Part shown: positions 44,668 through 52,311 of the stretch, piece after piece
How the letters are laid out: each line of letters opens with the position of its first letter
Position numbering within the stretch: position 1 is the first letter of the stretch
Assembly: GCA_036504095.1 (NCBI GenBank)
Contig: DASXVS010000040.1
Coordinates: 62,001 to 126,000, forward strand
Direction: 5' to 3'
DNA length: 64,000 nucleotides
DNA from: Armatimonadota bacterium
Lineage (GTDB): Bacteria; Armatimonadota; DTGP01; JAKQQT01
Position numbers and translations under genes: made by a program
The notes under the pieces: generated by a model
The model's input: only the letters and a program-made list of their open reading frames with translations
What the model was told of the DNA's origin: nothing
The model's database searches: none

Positions 44668-45663
44668 TTACTTGGCAGGCTTGGCCGTGATGCTGGCGCC
44701 TTCGGTGGAGCCATGTGCTTTGTGGAACGTGACGCTCGACTCCACGAGGTCCTCCCCCTGCAGGCGGTAGACCGTCAGCCAGGTGCCTTGTTCGCCTTTC
44801 GCGTTGACGCCCGGCTCGGCTACCACGATGTGGTCCTGCACGCTCGTTACCGCAACACCTGTGTCGGCCGACGAACCCTTTGGCGCCGACAGGAAACTCT
44901 CAACGAAGGACGGGGCTTTCGAGACCGCGGGACCGCCCAGGTACGGCATGGCGAACGCCGAGAGTCCGCCCGCTCCGGGGGGGAGGGCGCCCCATCCGGA
45001 GCTCCACGGCCAGTTTCTGATCGAATGAATCTGGTCTTCGCCGTTGACCGACAGGGAAGGCCGTGCCTGGAGCAGCACGCCCTCACCGTCCGGGACGATG
45101 AGCAGGTCCGCCTGCCGCGCGATCGCTTCCAGCACTGTGGACAACGCCACACGCCTGGCTTCCAGCGTGATCCGTGTCTTCTTCGGGACACTGGAGTCCA
45201 CGCGAATGGAAACTCCGGATCCCCGCGAGAGCGCCTGGGCCGTCTGCTCCACAGTCGCGTCTTTCAACTGAACGTCAACCGGGCTGGCCAGTTTCTTCAT
45301 TCTCTGGCTGGACCCATACAACTGCCTGGATTTCTCCAGGGCGTTTTCGGCGATGGACAGGCGCGTCTTGACGTCGGTCAGGTCTCCTGTAGGCGCTGCG
45401 CCGACGTCGATCATGCGCTGCATGGTGCCCATCTTCTCCCGCAGCCCTTCAACGGTCGCCTTCACGGCCGCAAGGTCGGTATCGGTAACGTCCGCCGGGA
45501 GGCCGTTCAGGGACTGGAGCACCTCGGTGATCGGATCCTCGATATTTACGGGTTTGGGGGCACTCTCGTCGGCCGTCGTGGTGGTCTGCCCCTGCGCCGG
45601 TAACGAAGCCGGCGCGAGGGCGAAAACCAGCAGCCCAGCGGCCAACCATGATAGGTTCTTCAT
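44668..45663 (-). CDS. Secreted STN-domain protein of the ECF sigma operon
   Basis: 331 residues. Signal peptide at 1-23 (LSWLAAGLLVFALAPASLPA). Residues 40-110 are helical, possibly coiled coil (LAAVKATVEGLREKMGTMQR). Residues about 125-200 form an STN domain: VDVQLKDATVEQTAQALSRG, ITLEARRVALSTVLEAIARQ and LLIVPDGEGVLL. The C-terminal 130 residues are beta-rich (VAVTSVQDHIVVAEPG, VYRLQGEDLVESSV). No secretin or receptor channel follows. Coupled to the upstream anti-sigma-like gene (ATGA), so it is probably under control of the sigma factor at 46438. A relative is at 20773-21267. Confidence 0.75.
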   Translation of the reverse strand: MKNLSWLAAGLLVFALAPASLPAQGQTTTTADESAPKPVNIEDPITEVLQSLNGLPADVTDTDLAAVKATVEGLREKMGTMQRMIDVGAAPTGDLTDVKTRLSIAENALEKSRQLYGSSQRMKKLASPVDVQLKDATVEQTAQALSRGSGVSIRVDSSVPKKTRITLEARRVALSTVLEAIARQADLLIVPDGEGVLLQARPSLSVNGEDQIHSIRNWPWSSGWGALPPGAGGLSAFAMPYLGGPAVSKAPSFVESFLSAPKGSSADTGVAVTSVQDHIVVAEPGVNAKGEQGTWLTVYRLQGEDLVESSVTFHKAHGSTEGASITAKPAK

Positions 45664-46451
45664 TCGTTTGATCCTTCCGTTTCTGCTGGTCCCGCCTTGT
45701 CAACGGAGACTCTCAGCAATGCTTCAGGTCTGTCCTGTGATGCAGCCTTCAGCGAAAATGACGTTTGTATCGCGCCGGACCCCGGTCCGGCCACGGTATA
45801 CTCGAGCATCGCACCGGATGCCTGGTCAGGCGTAGCGTAAGCGGATACGCGGGCAAATCCCGGGTCGGCCGGCTCCGCGGTGCGCGAAGACACTTTTATC
45901 GGCGCCTGTTGCGCGGTCACCACGAGGATCCGGGCGAGTTGTGCCTGGGACGCTGGCCCCGTGTAGCGTGGGTGCCGGGCTTCGGGCTGTCGTCCCGTGT
46001 GCGCGCCGGACGCTGCCCCTTTGCGGACGCGCCGTCCGAACGTGGCCCGCGAACTCTCTTTGGAGCTTCGTCCGGGTAACTTGTTCGTGATCCGTCGGGC
46101 GACTGCGGTTGTAGCCCGTAATGCGGCCGTCTTCTCTGAATTGACCTGTGGAGGAGGATTCCGCGCGATGACCTGTGGGCGCGGCGTGAATTGCGAGCGG
46201 TGCGACCAGAGTACGATCCCCAGGAGCGCCACCGCGAGGGCGAAGGCCGGGATGAGCGGGCGTTTTCGGGCCGGCGGGTAGGCGCTGTGCTCTGCGGCAG
46301 ACAGTGCCGCGGCGAGAATGCGGCTGGACCGTTCCGAGGTCAGGCGCGGGATCTCCGGCGCCGCGCGGCCGAGGATGTTTTCAACATCGTCTTCGCGACG
46401 CTCCTCGGGCACTCCGCCCAACAATTTGGCAAGCCAGTTAGTGCCTTTCAT
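45660..46451 (-). CDS. Single-pass membrane protein, anti-sigma-like
   Basis: 263 residues from ATG 46451 (GGGGAG just upstream; an ATG at 46463 is possible). No family recognised. The first 60 residues are cytoplasmic in type, then one membrane segment (about 64-82, RPLIPAFALAVALLGIVLW), then a basic, proline-rich stretch and a beta-rich periplasmic part with RILVVTAQQAP. Position directly after an ECF sigma gene, with which it overlaps, and the single-span topology fit an anti-sigma factor, but no ZAS zinc motif (HxxxCxxC) is seen. So the role is inferred from context. Confidence 0.55.
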   Translation of the reverse strand: MKGTNWLAKLLGGVPEERREDDVENILGRAAPEIPRLTSERSSRILAAALSAAEHSAYPPARKRPLIPAFALAVALLGIVLWSHRSQFTPRPQVIARNPPPQVNSEKTAALRATTAVARRITNKLPGRSSKESSRATFGRRVRKGAASGAHTGRQPEARHPRYTGPASQAQLARILVVTAQQAPIKVSSRTAEPADPGFARVSAYATPDQASGAMLEYTVAGPGSGAIQTSFSLKAASQDRPEALLRVSVDKAGPAETEGSNE

Positions 46452-47037
46452 CAGACTCCCCATACACCGATCTGAACTCGTCCTTTGCCCGCTTCAGGCG
46501 CATTTTGACCGTGCTCAGCGGCACACGAAGCAGGTCGGCGATTTCATCGTAGCTCAGTTGCTGCCAGAACCGCAGCACAAGCACTACGTAATGGTCCCTG
46601 CGAACGCCCCGGAGCGCCTCCTGAACCGCCAGCCGCTCGGCCAGATGGTGAGAGTCATCCAGGCCGCAGGCATCTTCAATGAGTTCGAGCGGCGAGGACT
46701 TGCGCTTCCGCAGAATCTCGATGGATTGGTTTACCGCGATGCGATGAAGCCAGGTCTTCAGCGCGCATTCCCCGCGAAATCGGCCAATTGAACGAAACGC
46801 CTTGATGAACGTCGTCTGCACCGCGTCCTCGGCGTCTTCGTGGCGGCACAACAGGCGATAGCACAATCCGTAAACCGCGTCGCTGTGCGCGGTATACATC
46901 GACTCGAGCGCCCACGGCGCCCCTGCCTGTGCGGAACGGAGCCAATCCGGATTTCCGATGCCGTCGGTCGCTCGCGGCGCAGGTTCCATAAGCAACTGGT
47001 CCACCGTGCACGCCTCCGGGGCGCCTCTGACTGCCAT
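46438..47037 (-). CDS. ECF-type RNA polymerase sigma factor
   Basis: 199 residues from ATG 47037 (GAGGAGA upstream). Region 2 (about 40-110): YTAHSDAVYGLCYRLLCRHE, DAEDAVQTTFIKAFRSIGRF and LKTWLHRIAVNQ. Region 4 (about 135-190): LVLRFWQQLSYDEIADLLRV then STVKMRLKRAKDEFR as recognition helix. Regions 1.1 and 3 are absent, typical of ECF sigmas. It heads a three-gene operon (sigma, anti-sigma-like, STN protein). A possible ECF-type autoregulatory promoter lies at 47064-47090. Confidence 0.93.
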   Translation of the reverse strand: MAVRGAPEACTVDQLLMEPAPRATDGIGNPDWLRSAQAGAPWALESMYTAHSDAVYGLCYRLLCRHEDAEDAVQTTFIKAFRSIGRFRGECALKTWLHRIAVNQSIEILRKRKSSPLELIEDACGLDDSHHLAERLAVQEALRGVRRDHYVVLVLRFWQQLSYDEIADLLRVPLSTVKMRLKRAKDEFRSVYGESDERH

Positions 47038-47063
47038 GCGCTGTCTCCTCAATCTTCACAGCA

Positions 47064-47090
47064 TAGACGCCGCCGCCACGCAAAAAGTCA
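47064..47090 (-). promoter_or_regulatory. Candidate ECF-type promoter of the sigma operon
   Basis: On the minus strand TGACTT (47090-47085) and CGTCTA (47069-47064) are 15 nt apart, 27 nt before the sigma start. The CGTC-type -10 is common for ECF promoters. No second copy of this promoter was found in the window. Confidence 0.3.
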
Positions 47091-47148
47091 CGAACTTCTC
47101 CCGGCAGTGTGCTGCAGCAGACTAGATGAACCAACCTCCCGCTACCAT

Positions 47149-47188
47149 CGTCCGGAGGACGATTGGCCGAAGGCCCTTCAGACCGGTA
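47149..47188 (+). repeat. 40-nt two-hairpin element, copy 2 (before hisG)
   Basis: Same as 34059-34098 at 39 of 40 bases. Here the second hairpin is GGCC-GAA-GGCC. The element ends 85 nt before the hisG start, in the divergent spacer with the ECF sigma gene. TTACAAT follows directly after it. Confidence 0.85.
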
Positions 47189-47236
47189 TTACAATGCCGC
47201 GTCGGCGTCACCTCCTGTCTCCTGCCCCCTCCCCAT

Positions 47237-47266
47237 TTGACCCTTCATCCCGCCCGTTCCTATCAT
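47237..47266 (+). promoter_or_regulatory. Promoter of hisG (probably leaderless)
   Basis: TTGACC (47237-47242), 18-nt spacer, TATCAT (47261-47266). The GTG start is 7 nt after the -10, so transcription would begin at the start codon. Confidence 0.65.
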
Positions 47267-47273
47267 CAGCACC

Positions 47274-48155
47274 GTGAAACAAGAACAAACCCTCAAAATC
47301 GGGCTGCCCAAAGGCAGCCTTCAGGAAGCAACTCTCAACCTGTTCAAAAAGGCCGGCTACTCGTTCGTCGCGGGCGGGCGGTCTTACGTACCCTCCGTCG
47401 ACGACCCCGAAATGGAACCGCTCCTCCTTCGCCCGCAGGAAATGCCACGTTACGTGGAGCAGGGGATTCTGGATTGCGGGCTCACGGGCTTCGACTGGGT
47501 ACAGGACAACGGCTCACCCGTAAAGATTCTCTCCCGTCTCACCTACGGCAAGCAAACGCTGAACCCCATCCGCATCGTTCTCGCCGTGCAGAAAGGCGGC
47601 CCCATCCAAGCGGTTAAGGATCTGGAAGGCAAGCGAATCGCAACCGAGTACGTCCGTCTCACAGAGCGCTTTCTCGCCGAGCGTGGCGTCACCGCCAGCG
47701 TGGAGTTCTCATGGGGCGCCGACGAAGTGAAGGTCCCGGAACTGGTGGATGCCATCGTGGTCAACACCGAGACCGGCTCCTCGCTGCGCGCGCACAATCT
47801 GCTTGTCATTGAAGAGCTGATGCAGAGCACCACCGTTTTCGTGTGCAACGAGGCGGCGTGGGAGGACAAATGGAAGCGCTCCAAGATGGAGAGCCTCGTT
47901 ATGCTGCTGGAAGGCGCGCTGAATGCCGAGCGCCTCGTCGGGCTCAAGATGAACGTGCCCAAGGCGTCCATGCATCGCATTTCCAGCCTGTTGCCGGCCC
48001 TCAAGAAACCGACGGTGTCGCCCCTCGCGGACGACGATTGGGTTGCCGTTGAGGTGATTCTCGACGAGACGACGGTTCGCGACTTGATCCCCCGCCTCAA
48101 ACGCGCCGGAGCCGAAGGCCTCGTGGAATACCCGCTGAACAAGGTGATTTACTGA
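47274..48155 (+). CDS. hisG: ATP phosphoribosyltransferase, long form
   Basis: 293 residues. First enzyme of histidine synthesis. LKIGLPKGSLQEATLNLFKKAGY at 6-28, CGLTGFDWV, RIATEYVRLTERFLAERGV and the VVNTETGSSLRAHNL phosphate-binding segment are present; the C-terminal 75 residues form the ACT-like HisG_C regulatory domain (histidine feedback) that marks the long, HisZ-independent form. GTG start at 47274. No other his gene is in the window. Confidence 0.97.
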   Translation: MKQEQTLKIGLPKGSLQEATLNLFKKAGYSFVAGGRSYVPSVDDPEMEPLLLRPQEMPRYVEQGILDCGLTGFDWVQDNGSPVKILSRLTYGKQTLNPIRIVLAVQKGGPIQAVKDLEGKRIATEYVRLTERFLAERGVTASVEFSWGADEVKVPELVDAIVVNTETGSSLRAHNLLVIEELMQSTTVFVCNEAAWEDKWKRSKMESLVMLLEGALNAERLVGLKMNVPKASMHRISSLLPALKKPTVSPLADDDWVAVEVILDETTVRDLIPRLKRAGAEGLVEYPLNKVIY

Positions 48156-48161
48156 GTAGTC

Positions 48162-48237
48162 AGGAGACAGCAGGCAGGCGGCAGCCGCCGGTATCGGCCT
48201 CTTCTTCCTGTCTCCTGTCTCCTGCCTCCTGTCTCCT
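48162..48237. repeat. CCTGTCT word hairpin between hisG and ruvA
   Basis: AGGAGACAGCAGGCAG (48162-48177) pairs with 48222-48237 at 15 of 16 positions; the right arm is made of CCTGTCTCCTG repeats. The loop has a GGCGGCAGCCGCC stem. It fills the whole spacer between hisG and ruvA. Confidence 0.8.
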
Positions 48238-48240
48238 CCA

Positions 48241-48843
48241 ATGATCGCATTTTTATCAGGCAAGCTCCGAATGGCGGGGTTCAATTACGTTGTCGTAGAC
48301 GCGGGGGGCGTCGGTTACCGCGTCTCCGTCCCGCTTTCGCTCATGGCCCAGTTGCCGGTCATCGGGCAGCCGGTTGAATTGTTCATCCACACCCAGGTCC
48401 GCGATGACGCGATCCAGTTGTTCGGGTTCCCCGCTCTTCAGGACCAGGAACTGTTTGAGAGCCTCATCTGCGTGAACGGCGTCGGCCCCAAGGTGGCGCT
48501 AGGCATGATGAGCGTGCTGCCGTCCGATCAGATTTTGCAGGCCATCGTATCCGAGGACGCTGCGACGCTGCAAAGGGTGCCGGGCGTCGGAGGAAAAACG
48601 GCGCAGCGCATCGTGCTGGAACTCAAAGACAAAATGGCCGAGATATCCTGGGAACGGAGGGCTTCCGGCGCCGGAGAGCCCGACGGCCCGGCCGGCAGCG
48701 CCCTCAAGGATGCCGTCGAGGCGCTGGTCGGGCTTGGCTACAACCGGCCGCAAGCCCGCACCGCGGCGGAGCGGTGCGCCGTTCCCGGCCTTGACGTCGG
48801 CGGCATCGTGCGCGCGGCGCTTCAGATGCTTACCGCCCGCTGA
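48241..48843 (+). CDS. ruvA: Holliday junction branch migration protein RuvA
   Basis: 200 residues. Domain I OB fold (1-65, MIAFLSGKLRMAG, VVDAGGVGYRVSVPLS), domain II with two helix-hairpin-helix motifs (LICVNGVGPKVALGMMS and LQRVPGVGGKTAQRIVLEL), acidic pin region, and a short C-terminal domain III (148-200) that binds RuvB. It has no clear ribosome site and starts directly after a word hairpin. 20 nt before ruvB. Confidence 0.97.
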   Translation: MIAFLSGKLRMAGFNYVVVDAGGVGYRVSVPLSLMAQLPVIGQPVELFIHTQVRDDAIQLFGFPALQDQELFESLICVNGVGPKVALGMMSVLPSDQILQAIVSEDAATLQRVPGVGGKTAQRIVLELKDKMAEISWERRASGAGEPDGPAGSALKDAVEALVGLGYNRPQARTAAERCAVPGLDVGGIVRAALQMLTAR

Positions 48844-48863
48844 CCCGGGTGACGTAAATCCCT

Positions 48864-49883
48864 ATGCAAGACGATGAACGATTGGTATCGCCGGAGACAC
48901 ACGAGGCAGACGATCGGGAGCTCTCCCTTCGCCCGAAGCGTCTGCGCGAGTATATCGGCCAGGCGAAAATAAAGGACAACCTCGAGATCTCTATCGAAGC
49001 TGCGTGCCGGCGGGGCGAAGCGCTCGACCATTTGCTGCTGTACGGTCCCCCCGGGCTCGGCAAAACGACCCTTGCCCACATCGTGGCGAACGAAATGGGC
49101 GCGACGCTCAGGACGTCCAGCGGGCCGGCCATTGAGCGCCCGGGAGACCTTGCGGCCATCCTCACCAACCTCGAACCGGGCAGCGTGCTGTTCATCGACG
49201 AAATCCATCGACTGAACCGCCTGGTGGAAGAGATTCTCTATCCGGCGATGGAGGACTACCAGCTCGATCTGGTCATCGGCAAGGGGCCCAGCGCGCGCAC
49301 GCTGAAGCTTGACCTCCCACAGTTCACGCTGATCGGCGCCACCACGCGCGCCGGGTTGCTATCGTCGCCGCTCCGCGACCGGTTTGGCATACATCATTAC
49401 TTCGCGTTCTACACGGTGCCGGAACTGCACACCATCGTTCTGCGCTCGGCGGAAATCCTCGACGTCGAGATTGAAGACAGCGGCGCCGGGGAGATCGCGC
49501 GTCGCAGCCGGGGAACGCCTCGCATAGCGAACCGCCTGCTGAAACGCGTTCGCGATTACGCCGAGGTCCGTGCCGACGGAGTGATCACGGCGCGCGTGGC
49601 GGATGAAGCGCTGAGTAAACTGGAGGTCGACGCCCTCGGGCTGGATGAGTTCGACCGCAAACTCCTCCGTGTGATGATCGAGAAGTACAATGGGGGGCCG
49701 GTTGGCGTGGAGACGCTGGCGGCGGCAACGTCGGAGGAGCGCGACACCATCGAGGATATGTACGAGCCGTACCTTCTGCAGCTTGGTTTCATCGCCCGCA
49801 CTCCCCGCGGACGGATGGCAACCCCGGATGCGTACAAGCACCTCGGCTTCACCGCACCCCGCAACGGGCTCTTTGCCGAGTGA
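48864..49883 (+). CDS. ruvB: Holliday junction branch migration ATPase RuvB
   Basis: 339 residues. AAA+ motor. Walker [12 protein letters not shown] (residues 61-71), Walker [10 protein letters not shown], sensor 1 ATTRAG, arginine finger in SPLRDRFGI and sensor 2 in [16 protein letters not shown] are all present; C-terminal winged helix reads [20 protein letters not shown]. Transcribed with ruvA. Followed by an extended -10 box for the next gene at 49922. Confidence 0.98.
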   Translation: MQDDERLVSPETHEADDRELSLRPKRLREYIGQAKIKDNLEISIEAACRRGEALDHLLLYGPPGLGKTTLAHIVANEMGATLRTSSGPAIERPGDLAAILTNLEPGSVLFIDEIHRLNRLVEEILYPAMEDYQLDLVIGKGPSARTLKLDLPQFTLIGATTRAGLLSSPLRDRFGIHHYFAFYTVPELHTIVLRSAEILDVEIEDSGAGEIARRSRGTPRIANRLLKRVRDYAEVRADGVITARVADEALSKLEVDALGLDEFDRKLLRVMIEKYNGGPVGVETLAAATSEERDTIEDMYEPYLLQLGFIARTPRGRMATPDAYKHLGFTAPRNGLFAE

Positions 49884-49921
49884 GGATTACAGGCAGCGGC
49901 CGGGAACATTTTACGCACGCG

Positions 49922-49930
49922 TGCTATCAT
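49922..49930 (+). promoter_or_regulatory. Extended -10 promoter element before the zinc-ribbon TPR gene
   Basis: TGC-TATCAT, 18 nt before the ATG, followed by AGGAGAT as ribosome site. No -35 match. Confidence 0.4.
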
Positions 49931-49948
49931 CCTTAGGTAGGAGATACC

Positions 49949-51241
49949 ATGGCGGACCCAAGCAATTCAACAACGATGCCCGGAAACCGCGGGTGCGTCG
50001 CGTGCGGAGCGAGTAACCTGCCCACGGCGCAGTTTTGCGCACAGTGCGGCGCGTCACTGCCGCCGATCGGCGGCCAGCCGGCGGGCAACACCAAGTCGGC
50101 GCGCCTGGTCATAGAAGCGCGCGAGCACCTCACCCTTCGCCGGTACGAGGAGGCCGCGCTCACCGCGGAGGCCGCGCTCGTCCTAGACGCAAACTCGGCC
50201 GAGGCGCACCACATCGCCGCGCAGGCCAGGCTGAAGCAGGGCATGAATGCCTCCGCATTGCGCCATGCGGAACGCGCCGTGGCGCTGGACCCGGGAAACC
50301 CGGAGTATCACGCCACCTTGCTCGCAGTGCAGGGGCACGCGGGCTCCGGTTCCTTCGACTGGAATCGTCCGGGTGTGATTGCCGCCGGAGTGGCGCTGCT
50401 GGTCTTGCTGATCATCACCGTCGTGGGGCTCAATATGATGTCCTTGAGGGCTGGCCGCGACACGCAGGCTGATGTCCGACCAACGTCCCCCACGGGCCAG
50501 TTGTCCCCTTATTCCGCCACCGCCGTCCCGGGGCAGGCAACGCCGCAGCCTGTTCGCCCGACCGGTGTCCTCGCGGGCAGGCCTCGTGTTCCATCTCGTG
50601 CCGCGACGCCGCGTGCCTCGGATTTGACGGCGGACTCCGGGACGCCGTCGGGCCAATTCAATCCGACGACCGCGGTCCTGCCGCCGGTGAGCAGCTCGGC
50701 GGTCGGCCTAGCCCCCGCGCCGGTGGACGCTTCTCCTCTGAATCGTTTCTCCACTCCGCAGCCGGCGGCGCCTTCGGCCCGCGCTTCCGCTGCGCCCGCT
50801 CCGGCGCCGCGCGCCGTTGTCGAACCCCCGGCGGCCCACCCGGGTGGGGGAACGCTGTTCGGCGGCAATTCCTTCCCGACACAGCCTGCCGTCACGACCC
50901 CTGCGCCGGACACTACGGAAACCCCTTCCATAACCGCGAATACAGCCGCGACGGTGACGCCGAGGCCGTCGTCACCGCAGCAGGCGTATATGTTGCGGGA
51001 CTATGGCGCCGCGATCCGGGGCTTCCAGCAGCGGATTGACAACGGTGAAGCAACCGGCGCCAATTATCAGCAGCTTGGCCTGGCGTATGAGCGCGTCTCG
51101 GACAAGCGAAACGCCGCGGCCGCCTACCGCGCGGCGATTCTCGCCTACCAGGCGCAGTTGCAATCCGGCGCCGACGCGGACGTTGCCCAGCGTGGCCTTC
51201 GCTCCACGCAACGCGCTTTGATGATGCTGGAGACCCGATGA
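49949..51241 (+). CDS. Zinc-ribbon, TPR and single-span membrane protein
   Basis: 430 residues. N-terminal zinc ribbon CVACGASNLPTAQFCAQCG (16-34), TPR-like helices (about 48-125, ARLVIEAREHLTLRRYEEAA), one membrane helix (about 146-166, AAGVALLVLLIITVVGLNMM), a long proline/alanine/threonine-rich linker (170-345) and a second TPR-like part (350-430). The ribbon and first TPRs would be cytoplasmic and the second TPR set extracytoplasmic. Family not recognised. Overlaps the next TPR gene (ATGA), so the two probably act together in the envelope. Confidence 0.75.
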   Translation: MADPSNSTTMPGNRGCVACGASNLPTAQFCAQCGASLPPIGGQPAGNTKSARLVIEAREHLTLRRYEEAALTAEAALVLDANSAEAHHIAAQARLKQGMNASALRHAERAVALDPGNPEYHATLLAVQGHAGSGSFDWNRPGVIAAGVALLVLLIITVVGLNMMSLRAGRDTQADVRPTSPTGQLSPYSATAVPGQATPQPVRPTGVLAGRPRVPSRAATPRASDLTADSGTPSGQFNPTTAVLPPVSSSAVGLAPAPVDASPLNRFSTPQPAAPSARASAAPAPAPRAVVEPPAAHPGGGTLFGGNSFPTQPAVTTPAPDTTETPSITANTAATVTPRPSSPQQAYMLRDYGAAIRGFQQRIDNGEATGANYQQLGLAYERVSDKRNAAAAYRAAILAYQAQLQSGADADVAQRGLRSTQRALMMLETR

Positions 51242-52275
51242 AACGCAGCCTGATCTTTCTGCTCGCGGGCAGCCTGCTCCTGGCGCCCTCCGTATTGGCG
51301 TCGGAATTCGACGCGGCCCAGACCGCTTCGAGGGAAGGCCGCTGGAAGGACGCGCTCGTGCTCTGGCAGGCCGCTTCGGATAAGTATCCCGCGGATGCGG
51401 AGGTCGCGGCCCAGGTGGGCTTCGCGGAACTGAACACGGGCCGGCTTCCGGATGCCAAACGCACACTGACCCGCGCGGCGCGGCTTTCGCCCTCCAACCT
51501 TCTCGCTCAATCGGGACTGGTTCAGGTGGCGATCCGGGAGCATCGCTTTGATGATGCGGTCAATATCGCATCCCGTGCGGCGAGGGCGCACCCGGACAGC
51601 GCGGACGCCTACCGCTCACTGGGAGATGCCCAGAAAGCAGCGTCCCGCCGATCGGATGCGGAGGATTCCTATCGACGGGCGACCGTGCTGGGCCCCGACG
51701 ATTGGCAGAACCATGCCAGCCTTGCCGACGCAGTGCTGATGCGGAATAAGGCGGATGAGGCGGTGAAGGAGTATCGTCAGGCGGTGCGCCTGAACCCGAA
51801 CGATGGCGCATTGCGAGAGGCGCTGGGTCGGGCCGCCATGCAGGGCGACCTGTACGGCGAGGCGGCGAAGTGCTATGTGGACGCGATCGATTTCGCGCGA
51901 AAGCCGGCTCCGGATTGGGAACGCATTGACAGACTGACCCTTCTGGCCATCGATGCCCTGGGTCGCGCGGCCGTCGCGTTGCGCGATGGCGACCAGGCCC
52001 GCCAGGACGTTTTCGATGCAAACACCAGAGCCCTGACAGTCGCGGACGCGCTGCTCGAACTGCCGATCGTGGCGGATTCCGATCCCCGCGCCAATCCCGC
52101 GATGGCCCAGCGCGCCACGGCATACGCTCTGTTGAGCCAGGCCGCCGCCGCTGACCTTGCGGCTCTTAGAAAGTCAACCGGTTCCGATGCCGCGGACGCG
52201 GCGGTGTATCGCGAACAAGCCAGGCGAGCGGTTGTGGCCGCCCGCGCGGCGGGATTGAAACCCGTCGCTCTCTAA
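51238..52275 (+). CDS. Secreted TPR-repeat protein
   Basis: 345 residues. Signal peptide 1-20 (SLIFLLAGSLLLAPSVLA). About five or six TPR units from 25 to 225 (EAEVAAQVGFAELNTG, AHPDSADAYRSLGDAQKAAS, LGPDDWQNHASLADAVLMRN, LNPNDGALREALGRAA), then an alanine-rich helical region to the end. Likely a periplasmic scaffold. Start overlaps the stop of the zinc-ribbon TPR gene. Downstream is a GC hairpin (52287-52304) before the GH76-like gene. Confidence 0.8.
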   Translation: MKRSLIFLLAGSLLLAPSVLASEFDAAQTASREGRWKDALVLWQAASDKYPADAEVAAQVGFAELNTGRLPDAKRTLTRAARLSPSNLLAQSGLVQVAIREHRFDDAVNIASRAARAHPDSADAYRSLGDAQKAASRRSDAEDSYRRATVLGPDDWQNHASLADAVLMRNKADEAVKEYRQAVRLNPNDGALREALGRAAMQGDLYGEAAKCYVDAIDFARKPAPDWERIDRLTLLAIDALGRAAVALRDGDQARQDVFDANTRALTVADALLELPIVADSDPRANPAMAQRATAYALLSQAAAADLAALRKSTGSDAADAAVYREQARRAVVAARAAGLKPVAL

Positions 52276-52311
52276 CCCTTCGCATCGGCCGCGTGTGCGG
52301 CCGCAGTATCC

